The notes under the pieces: model-generated
The model's database searches: none
What the model was told of the DNA's origin: nothing
What the model saw: the letters and a program-made list of their open reading frames with translations, nothing else
NCBI GenBank assembly: GCA_964607315.1
Contig: CAZSKA010000213.1
Coordinates: 1-6,822 of the forward strand
From: JAHDFB01 sp964607315
GTDB taxonomy: Bacteria; Bacteroidota; Bacteroidia; Chitinophagales; Saprospiraceae
Length of the DNA stretch: 6,822 bases
Direction: 5' to 3'
In this document: positions 1 to 5,564 of the stretch, piece by piece
Numbering within the stretch: the stretch's first letter is position 1
How the letters are laid out: the number at the start of each line of letters is the position of its first letter
Position numbers and translations under genes: made by a program

Positions 1-186
1 GTCAATAGAATGACATTTTTTTGCTCATTATTTCTTGGCTTTTCACGCCAATGCTAGTTAGTTGTTCAAGGTGTTGTGCTTTTAATCTATGGTAGCGAAA
101 TTAAACTAAAATAATCGAATATCAAATACATTTTAAGTGACACTTCTTTAAAATAGTAAATTCATTCTAGCTTATTACTTCACTCT
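1..186. other. Intergenic region left of the epimerase gene
   Basis: No complete gene is visible. On the minus strand, a 32-codon open stretch runs from 100 down to a TGA at 2-4. It reads like plausible protein (it ends QEIMSKKMSFY) but has no start codon before its 25th codon and is preceded by a stop at 101-103. It could be the decayed end of a gene or chance. A small inverted repeat, TTGGC (35-39) and GCCAA (47-51), has a 7-base loop and no T-tract on either side, so it is not a convincing terminator for the epimerase gene. A promoter-like pair on the minus strand is listed separately. Confidence 0.5.
96..126 (-). promoter_or_regulatory. Possible Bacteroidota-type promoter pointing out of the window
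   Basis: On the minus strand, TTTG (126-123) is followed after exactly 19 bases by TAATTTCG (103-96). The Bacteroidota sigma-ABfA consensus is a -33 TTTG/TTG and a -7 TAnnTTTG. The -7 copy has one mismatch (C for T), and the spacing fits. It lies downstream of the epimerase gene and would drive a gene starting to the left of the window. Such near-matches arise easily in AT-rich DNA, so this is a weak call. Confidence 0.3.
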
Positions 187-879
187 TTAGGTTATAGTTT
201 TCAATATACCACTCAAATTAAATGGAGGTATATTCACTCCGAATTTTTCATATACAATCTTTGGAATTCCCAAATCTGCAATGAAAACATCTGTGTTTTC
301 AGGTAAATTATATAAAATTCTTTTTGGCGCTGCGAGAGTTAAGACTTTATCTGCTTGAAAATAAGGTAAAGATGTATCACCTAAAAAACCTGTTGGAATA
401 TCCAATGAAATCCGTTGGCAAGAGTTGCTATTTGCCTTTGAAATTCTCTCAAGCAAATTTGTTCGGAGCGGTAATTTTTGAGAAAAACCTAAATACGCAT
501 CAACCCAAATATCAACTTGATCTATAGCTTCTAATGTAGCTCCAAACTTCAATGCACGTTTTAATTGTTCTTTAGGTAAATCTTGAGTAATCTCTGTAAA
601 TACATCTAGGTGAACAGTATATCCCCAAGCTGCTAATCTTCTTGCAGCGACAAGACCACCACCTCCATTATTTCCATTTCCAATTCCTATTAGAATTTTT
701 GCATTGGAATCAATAGCTGAATGAGCTATTAGCTTGGCTAATTGAAGACCTGCATTTTCCATCATAAATTCAATAGGAAGTGCATAATTTTCAACTGCAA
801 AGTAATCCATTTCTTTAAAATGCGATAGTTCTAAAGCATCAGATTGAGATACTTTAAATTCTTCAAACTTTTTATTCAT
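187..879 (-). CDS. nnrE: NAD(P)H-hydrate epimerase, stand-alone YjeF N-terminal domain
   Basis: This cytosolic enzyme of nicotinamide nucleotide repair interconverts the R and S forms of hydrated NAD(P)H (NAD(P)HX), so that the S-specific dehydratase can restore the cofactor. The 230 residues cover one YjeF_N Rossmann-like domain. An N-terminal helix region ends in FMMENAG (38-44). A glycine-rich loop GNGNNGGGGLVAAR follows (67-80), then VDAYLGFS (126-133) and LDIPTGF (159-165), and a C-terminal TLAAPK (181-186) and ADLGIP (201-206). D127 and D160 match a potassium ligand and a substrate-binding aspartate known in animal homologues (NAXE/AIBP). Two positions differ from those homologues: the usual NNGGD is NNGGG (G74, codon GGT at 660-658), and the potassium-ligand serine of DIPS is T163. 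No C-terminal dehydratase (NnrD) domain is present, unlike the common bacterial fusion. The ATG lies 24 bp after the malic enzyme stop, which suggests one operon. The fold assignment is firm; catalytic activity is less certain because of the changed loop. Confidence 0.88.
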   Translation of the reverse strand: MNKKFEEFKVSQSDALELSHFKEMDYFAVENYALPIEFMMENAGLQLAKLIAHSAIDSNAKILIGIGNGNNGGGGLVAARRLAAWGYTVHLDVFTEITQDLPKEQLKRALKFGATLEAIDQVDIWVDAYLGFSQKLPLRTNLLERISKANSNSCQRISLDIPTGFLGDTSLPYFQADKVLTLAAPKRILYNLPENTDVFIADLGIPKIVYEKFGVNIPPFNLSGILKTIT

Positions 880-903
880 TGGTTAGTTGAATTATAGATT
901 TAC

Positions 904-2079
904 TTATTCGGAGATCTTACTAGCCTTTCCTACTGCTTCAGCCACTTTATTTGCGACTTCCATATTCAATGCTGATGGAATTACTTTCTCAGTTGTCGGA
1001 TTTTCAACACAATCGGCAATTGCAAATGCAGCTGCTAATTTCATAATAGAAGTAATTCTCGGAGCTCTACTTTCCAATGCTCCTTTGAAAATACCTGGAA
1101 AAGCTAAGACATTATTAACTTGATTATTAAAATCAGATCGTCCTGTAGCAACAACAGCTGCGCCACCTGCTTTTGCTTCATCGGGCATGATTTCAGGAAT
1201 AGGGTTAGCTAATCCAAAAATGATAGCATCTTTTGCCATCGTTTTGATATCATTTCTATCCAATAAATTAGCTACACTCACACCGATGAAGACATCTGCA
1301 TCAACTAGCGCATCACTTAAAGAACCAGAAATATTTTGAGGATTCGAGAATTTCAAAACTTCTTTCTTTGCATCATTTAATCCAGTTCTATCCTTGCTTA
1401 TGATTCCTTTACTATCGCAAATTACAATGCTTTTCACAGGAGTACATCTATCAGCCTCTAAACTTAAACAGCTTAAAAGTTTGGCTATGGCAAGACCTGC
1501 TGCACCTGCTCCATTGATAACTATATTTAAATCTTCAAGGTTTTTATTTACAACTCTTGAAGCATTTATTAGAGCTGCAAGAACAACAATAGCCGTTCCA
1601 TGCTGATCATCATGCATCACAGGAATTCCAATATCTTGTAGTGCATTTTCAATTTGAAAGCTTCTAGGTGCTGAAATATCTTCTAAATTCACCCCACCAA
1701 ATACAGGTGCTAATAACTTAACTGTTCGTATAATTTCCTCTGGATCTTCGGTATCTAAGCAAATAGGAACTGCATTAATACCAGCAAATTTCTTGAACAA
1801 CATTGCTTTACCTTCCATTACTGGAATAGCTGCTTTAGCACCGATATTTCCTAATCCCAAAACTGCAGTTCCATCTGAAACAACAGCCACAGTATTCCCT
1901 TTCATAGTCAAGTCGTAAACCCGCTCGGGATTTCTATGTATTTCCATACACGGTTCTGAAACGCCCGGAGAATATACCAATGAAAGATCGTCTTTGCTTT
2001 CTACATCCATTTTATTGGAAATAGCAATTTTTCCTTTCAACTTTTCATGCAGCTTGACCGACTCTTTGAAATAATCCAT
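904..2079 (-). CDS. Malic enzyme, NAD(P)-dependent, oxaloacetate-decarboxylating
   Basis: This cytosolic enzyme catalyses (S)-malate + NAD(P)+ to pyruvate + CO2 + NAD(P)H and links the TCA cycle to pyruvate. The 391 residues match the short bacterial form, without the phosphotransacetylase-like tail of MaeB. The N-terminal malic domain has VYSPGVSEPC (35-44) with catalytic Tyr36. VSDGTAVLGLGNIG (67-80) follows, then VMEGKA (87-92) with catalytic Lys91. Metal ligands are expected at Glu133-Asp134 (NLED) and in MHDDQHGTA (155-163). The NAD-binding domain starts with INGAGAAG (188-195) and has Asp222 after the second strand (VICDSKG), which leans toward NAD but does not settle cofactor choice. 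The conserved C-terminal signatures FGLANPIPE (288-296) and ATGRSDFNNQVNNVLAFPG (311-329) are intact. The start gives a normal N-terminus; no Shine-Dalgarno is seen, as is usual in Bacteroidota. The epimerase gene follows after 24 bp. I found no clear promoter: the nearest candidate, TATTTTG about 75 bp upstream, is one base short of consensus. Confidence 0.95.
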   Translation of the reverse strand: MDYFKESVKLHEKLKGKIAISNKMDVESKDDLSLVYSPGVSEPCMEIHRNPERVYDLTMKGNTVAVVSDGTAVLGLGNIGAKAAIPVMEGKAMLFKKFAGINAVPICLDTEDPEEIIRTVKLLAPVFGGVNLEDISAPRSFQIENALQDIGIPVMHDDQHGTAIVVLAALINASRVVNKNLEDLNIVINGAGAAGLAIAKLLSCLSLEADRCTPVKSIVICDSKGIISKDRTGLNDAKKEVLKFSNPQNISGSLSDALVDADVFIGVSVANLLDRNDIKTMAKDAIIFGLANPIPEIMPDEAKAGGAAVVATGRSDFNNQVNNVLAFPGIFKGALESRAPRITSIMKLAAAFAIADCVENPTTEKVIPSALNMEVANKVAEAVGKASKISE

Positions 2080-2259
2080 ATTTTAATTAGTATTTAGAGA
2101 ATTATGTGAAGAAGAATATTGAAATAAATCATATTTCATTATTAATAAATCACAAAATAAGAAGTTCTTTTTAATTTACGTCCTGATGATGGGATTTCGA
2201 CAATTTTTTGCAAGATCTTTTGTTCAAAAAAATATTGCAGGAGAAACATGAAAGGCCAA

Positions 2260-2331
2260 ACGAAGTGCAGGGTCCCGACATTAGGAGGGACGGAGCGAAT
2301 AGCGTCCCCTGTAATACTTCGTCTTTTTTTT
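2260..2331 (+). repeat. Palindromic element with alternative hairpins and T8 tail
   Basis: An outer stem pairs ACGAAGT (2260-2266) with ACTTCGT (2316-2322) and continues as CAGGG (2268-2272) with CCCTG (2307-2311). Inside, GGGAC (2287-2291) can pair upstream with GTCCC (2272-2276) or downstream with GTCCC (2304-2308). The downstream pairing extends to GGGACG/CGTCCC (2287-2292 and 2303-2308). The two inner hairpins exclude each other. On the plus strand, the outer stem is followed directly by C and eight T (2324-2331), the layout of an intrinsic terminator, yet no plus-strand gene lies to its left. The element therefore more probably belongs to a dispersed intergenic palindrome family, or terminates antisense transcripts. 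Copy number cannot be judged from one window. Confidence 0.5.
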
Positions 2332-2352
2332 CGACGAAAGTCGAAAGAAAAG
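2323..2352. repeat. 13-bp hairpin with GAAA tetraloop
   Basis: On the plus strand, C-T8-CGAC (2323-2335) pairs with GTCG-AAA-G-AAAA-G (2340-2352) around GAAA (2336-2339). This gives 13 pairs, including one T-G wobble, and closes with a C-G pair on the GAAA loop, a GNRA-type tetraloop that is stable in RNA. The hairpin abuts the end of the preceding palindrome with no gap and shares its T8 run, so the T-tract can act either as a terminator tail or as a stem arm. On the minus strand the stem is not followed by a T-tract, so it is not a standard terminator for the flavoprotein gene. Confidence 0.55.
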
Positions 2353-2488
2353 CCTGCCCAAATCATAAAAACCCATCTTACTCTCTAAGTACTCGTCATG
2401 CAACCTCCTATTTGGGGGCCAACTCCCAAAAGAAAAAACAAACTCCATCATTAATAAAGGTATTATTCGACAAGTTCTCTAGCCTTCC

Positions 2489-3706
2489 CTACATAAGCTT
2501 ACCAGCAATAAATCCCGTCGTCCAGCAAGATTGAAAATTATAGCCACCTGTGATTCCGTCTACATCCGTCACCTCACCAGCCAAATAAACATTCGGGCAA
2601 TCTCGACTTTGCATCGTTTTAAAGTCAATACTCTTTAAACTAACACCTCCGCAGGTAACAAATTCCTCTTTGAAAGTGGTCTTTCCACTGACCTCATACG
2701 TATCATTTGTAAGAATTGCCGTGATCTTATTAAGTGCTTTTTTACTCATCTGCTGCCATTTCGTTTCTAGGGATAAAGCGCATTTATTAAGCAAAAAATG
2801 CCAAAGACGTTCAGGCAAATAATACGGCCTGATATTGCCAATATTTTTACCACCATATGCCTTTACCAGCTCTAGCAAATTAGTTTTCACAACTTCCACA
2901 TTTACCTCATTCACCCAGTTCACTTGCAGTATACATTTGTATTGTTTTTCCTCTAGTATACGAGCCCCAAAAGCCGATAACTTAAGAATAGAAGGTCCAC
3001 TCATCCCCCAATGCGTAATTAACAAAGGACCATCAGACTTCAGTTTCGTCCCCTGAATATTAGTCAAGGTTTTTTCCACAACAACACCCATCAGTTCTCG
3101 GACAGATTCAGTCGGCATATTAAAGGTAAAAAGCGAAGGAACAGGCGTATTTATTTTGTGACCTAACTTCTCTAACCATTGCAAGCCTGCAAGCTTAGGA
3201 GACCCACCTGTAGCCACTATAACCTTGTCAAAAGTCTGTGGTGCATGAATGGTTTTAATGAAATGTAAAACGAGCTGGCCATTATTTAAACGCTCCATCC
3301 CTTTAACCCCCATACTCGTCGAAATTCGAATAGCATGCTTCTTAGCTTCCCTTAAGAAACAGTCGATAATAGACTGACTGTCCTGACTTTTGGGGAAAAC
3401 GCAGCCATCGTCTTGTGTAACGAGCGAGACTCCTCTCTTCTCAAACCACTGCATCGTTTCCACAGTAGAAAAAGTCCCAAAAGCTTTTTTTAAGTTATTC
3501 CCACCTCGCGGATACGCCTTTGACAATTCCTTAATATCCGTACAGCCATTGGTAACATTACATCGTCCACCACCAGAAATTTTAACCTTGGAAAGTAATT
3601 TTGGCGATTTCTCAAAAACAATAATTTTCGCATCCGGATGATGTTCAGCGACCGAAATAGCTGCAAAAAATCCTGCGGCACCACCACCTATAACTGCTAC
3701 TTTCAT
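2489..3706 (-). CDS. BaiN/HI0933/YhiN-family FAD-dependent oxidoreductase
   Basis: This is a predicted cytosolic two-domain flavoprotein. Its family includes the bile-acid pathway enzyme BaiN and E. coli YhiN, but most members, and this one, have no established substrate. The 405 residues are full length. VIGGGAAG (5-12) is the FAD-binding GxGxxG loop, and Glu32 at the end of the second strand should hold the ribose. The family signature KISGGGRCNVTN follows (42-53), then DDGCVFPKS (99-107), ATGGSPK (165-171), THWGMSGPSIL (231-241) and FVTCGGV (349-355). The C-terminal FAD-closing motif LAGEVTDVDGITGGYNFQ is at 375-392. The ATG is supported by the flavin loop starting at residue 5 and by a -7 box ending five bases upstream. 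It is probably a single-gene unit: upstream is a 183 bp gap and downstream a 409 bp gap. The name is a family assignment; bile-acid chemistry should not be assumed. Confidence 0.93.
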   Translation of the reverse strand: MKVAVIGGGAAGFFAAISVAEHHPDAKIIVFEKSPKLLSKVKISGGGRCNVTNGCTDIKELSKAYPRGGNNLKKAFGTFSTVETMQWFEKRGVSLVTQDDGCVFPKSQDSQSIIDCFLREAKKHAIRISTSMGVKGMERLNNGQLVLHFIKTIHAPQTFDKVIVATGGSPKLAGLQWLEKLGHKINTPVPSLFTFNMPTESVRELMGVVVEKTLTNIQGTKLKSDGPLLITHWGMSGPSILKLSAFGARILEEKQYKCILQVNWVNEVNVEVVKTNLLELVKAYGGKNIGNIRPYYLPERLWHFLLNKCALSLETKWQQMSKKALNKITAILTNDTYEVSGKTTFKEEFVTCGGVSLKSIDFKTMQSRDCPNVYLAGEVTDVDGITGGYNFQSCWTTGFIAGKLM

Positions 3707-3711
3707 GAGCG

Positions 3712-3719
3712 CAAAGATA
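3712..3719 (-). promoter_or_regulatory. -7 promoter box of the BaiN-family gene
   Basis: Read on the minus strand, TATCTTTG matches the Bacteroidota -7 consensus TAnnTTTG exactly and ends five bases before the ATG (3706-3704). Transcription should therefore begin at or within a few bases of the start codon, giving a leaderless or nearly leaderless mRNA. I see no good -33 TTG at the usual 19-21 base spacing, which lowers certainty slightly. Confidence 0.65.
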
Positions 3720-3889
3720 TACTATTTGACAGATTAAAGAGGAGAATAAGTTTGATGAGAAAATTACCCTACGGGTCGCTATGTTATATTGGTCTCTAAA
3801 TATTGAACAATGAGGACACGATTTCTGCGATGCTGTAAATTAAACCCTGTAAAAAAGGATTTTATATAATTTGAACTATAGAAATTTTA

Positions 3890-5341
3890 TTATTTTAATT
3901 TTAATCCAAGACTCCATTTGTGAAAATCAAAAGAAATAAAGGTGAAATATTCTTTATTCTGTTTCGAGATGGTTTCCAAACTTTTCTGAAATACTTCAAG
4001 ATCTTCCTCATAATTACTCGCTTGTTTAAGTATAGATTGGATAAATTTGAAGAAACTCTGAATAAGCATTTTATCTCTTACATTATCCTTCTCTAATTTT
4101 TTTAATAGTAGAATTTCTGATTTTAAAAGTTGTGAATAATTCAACTTAAGGTGAATGATTATTGAAAAAAGCCTTGCTTGTACTTTTCTATAAGGTAATA
4201 TACCATTTTGGTACCAAAAATTTGAATAATGGATTCCTTTTTCAGGTTGATCTAATAAGATACAAGCCCTTACGATAAGCATTAATAGATATTGAACCTG
4301 AGAACCTTCATATTTATCTAAATGGTTATTGATTAACTCAATGGATAACTCAAGAAATTCTTCAGTTAGCGAAATGTCATTTGAATAATAAGCTAGTTCT
4401 AATTTTCGCGTATACAAAATATACAATACATAAGAATTTGCAATACCTTTTTTAGTTGACAATTCATTCAACAAATTCTCACCTCGCTCGAAATGAACTC
4501 TGTCACTATTTAGCGCAGCATGAAAAATATAATTACTTAAGGCAGGTAATATTCTATTTTTATCAAACATGTGCTTGTTCTGATAAATAAATTCAACATA
4601 TTCAGATGACAATTTTAACCCAGATCGAAATTCTCTGTTCAGATAACTCAGTAAAACATGAATGTAATACCAATGTTCTTTTGCTTTTAAACTTAGACAA
4701 TTTGAGCTATCCTCAATCAAGGGATTTGAATAAACATCTTTTATATCTAACATCTCACCCAAGACAAGTTTCTTGCTAAATTGCAACTCCCTTATTTCTT
4801 GACGCAAAATATGATAATGATTTAAGTTTTGAATGATGTTAATTACTTCACTTCTTTGTTTATTCAATTCTTCGAGATTTTCTCTGTACCCTAATATTCC
4901 TTCTTTGAAGATTAGTATTTCTTCCAGCTCAATAAGACGTAATATCCAAGTAAATTCTTCTTGCCTTATTGCTTTCTTTTTAATGAATTTCAATTTCTTC
5001 AAAGCATCTTTTTGAAAGCCTTTAGAAGCTAAACTTTCAACTAAAATAATCCCTTTCTGAATTTGATTTCTTTTGGTTTTATTCATGCTGAAATTAAATA
5101 AGCAAATAAGTATTTTTTCTTTTAGATAATTTACTTCAGAACTAAGATATTTTTCAATAGATGTCCCTTTAAAGTGATCGGACAAAGTTGTTTCATGGTA
5201 ATTCTTAGCCTTCTCAATTACATTATAAATTTTTAGATAATTCTTATTTTCATTGCTCGCATGAGTCTTAGAAATGCGTCTAAAATAAACTTTTTCACTT
5301 ATTGTCATGCTTTTGACTAAATCGTATAAGAGGAAGCTCAT
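3890..5341 (-). CDS. Conserved-looking helical protein of unknown function
   Basis: I cannot assign a function. The 483 residues have no signal peptide, no transmembrane segment and no catalytic motif that I recognise, so a cytosolic protein is likely. The composition is rich in Leu, Ile, Lys and Glu and almost entirely helical. The N-terminus, LYDLVKSMTISEKVYFRR (5-22) followed by NKNYLKIYNVIE (32-43), resembles the start of a family of hypothetical Bacteroidota proteins with the pattern L..L..S...SEK.YF....KNYLK.. (from memory, not a search). Paired amphipathic helices from about 92 to 145, with an ASKGFQKDALKKLK segment (105-118), and again in the C-terminal half, suggest a TPR-like alpha solenoid used for protein binding. 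The ATG at 5341 keeps the LYDLVKS part of the N-terminal pattern; an in-frame ATG 11 codons later (5308) is possible. No Shine-Dalgarno is visible. The gene is divergent from the secreted-protein gene at 5565, which may mean shared regulation or nothing. Confidence 0.8.
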   Translation of the reverse strand: MSFLLYDLVKSMTISEKVYFRRISKTHASNENKNYLKIYNVIEKAKNYHETTLSDHFKGTSIEKYLSSEVNYLKEKILICLFNFSMNKTKRNQIQKGIILVESLASKGFQKDALKKLKFIKKKAIRQEEFTWILRLIELEEILIFKEGILGYRENLEELNKQRSEVINIIQNLNHYHILRQEIRELQFSKKLVLGEMLDIKDVYSNPLIEDSSNCLSLKAKEHWYYIHVLLSYLNREFRSGLKLSSEYVEFIYQNKHMFDKNRILPALSNYIFHAALNSDRVHFERGENLLNELSTKKGIANSYVLYILYTRKLELAYYSNDISLTEEFLELSIELINNHLDKYEGSQVQYLLMLIVRACILLDQPEKGIHYSNFWYQNGILPYRKVQARLFSIIIHLKLNYSQLLKSEILLLKKLEKDNVRDKMLIQSFFKFIQSILKQASNYEEDLEVFQKSLETISKQNKEYFTFISFDFHKWSLGLKLK

Positions 5342-5564
5342 CTGAATTCTTTTAGAAAATAAAATAAATGTCTATAAATACTACCATAAATTTACAAAAA
5401 CACTATAAATAACATAATCTTAATTCCTTAATTATAGAAATTTATAAACTTATATATAGATCAATTCAAATACCTTTATTAATATGTTAAACCGTGTAGG
5501 AATTTCAGAAACGTCATTCTTCGGTCATTTTTAATTCTTAATCATACGTCTAAATCTAATATTT
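5342..5564. promoter_or_regulatory. Divergent intergenic region, AT-rich
   Basis: These 223 bases must carry the promoters of both flanking genes, but no full TTG / TAnnTTTG pair is visible on either strand. The nearest match is TACCTTTA (5471-5478, plus strand), which has one mismatch and no -33 element. A 9-base direct repeat CTATAAATA occurs at 5372-5380 and 5403-5411, 31 bp apart (about three helical turns). It could be a regulator site, but in such AT-rich DNA it may be chance. A hairpin at 5491-5525 is listed separately. Confidence 0.4.
5491..5525 (+). promoter_or_regulatory. Possible hairpin ahead of the secreted-protein gene
   Basis: ACCG (5491-5494) pairs with CGGT (5522-5525). After a TGT bulge, AGGAAT (5498-5503) pairs with ATTCTT (5516-5521, one G-T wobble). 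The loop has 12 bases. The ten-pair stem ends 39 bases before the ATG and is followed by CATTTTTAA. If transcribed, it would sit in the 5' leader and could affect mRNA stability or act as a weak attenuator. No ligand-binding or known riboswitch pattern is recognised. Confidence 0.3.

Larger units (their letters stand above)
2080..2488. other. 409 bp intergenic region with palindromic element
   Basis: The region separates the flavoprotein stop codon from the malic enzyme start. Its edges are AT-rich, but about 2250-2440 is visibly richer in GC and full of inverted repeats, unlike the other gaps in this window. The main structures (2260-2322 and 2323-2352) are listed separately. A further hairpin, TTTGGG (2411-2416) with CCCAAA (2425-2430), has an 8-base loop and no T-tract after it on either strand. 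Open frames of 74 codons (minus, 2366-2142) and 108 codons (plus, 2208-2534) cross the region. The plus one runs into the flavoprotein gene on the opposite strand. Neither resembles a known protein, and I treat both as by-products of the repeat. Confidence 0.6.

Noticed and set aside
324..527. Plus-strand open frame of 67 codons
   Set aside because: It lies wholly inside the well-supported epimerase gene on the other strand and resembles nothing; it is a shadow frame.
887..1606. Plus-strand open frames at 887-1123 and 1394-1606
   Set aside because: Both are antisense to the intact malic enzyme gene. Their alanine-rich translations reflect its codons read in reverse.
2411..2430. TTTGGG/CCCAAA hairpin as terminator of the flavoprotein gene
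   Set aside because: There is no T-tract after the stem on the minus strand, and the stem is only six pairs.
2208..2534. Plus-strand open frame of 108 codons
   Set aside because: It crosses the palindromic element and overlaps the end of the opposite-strand flavoprotein gene. Its composition is not protein-like and no domain is recognisable.
3766..3776. ACCC-TAC-GGGT palindrome as terminator of the helical-protein gene
   Set aside because: The stem has four pairs and a 3-base loop, and lies more than 100 bases past the stop. The following AATTTT is weak.
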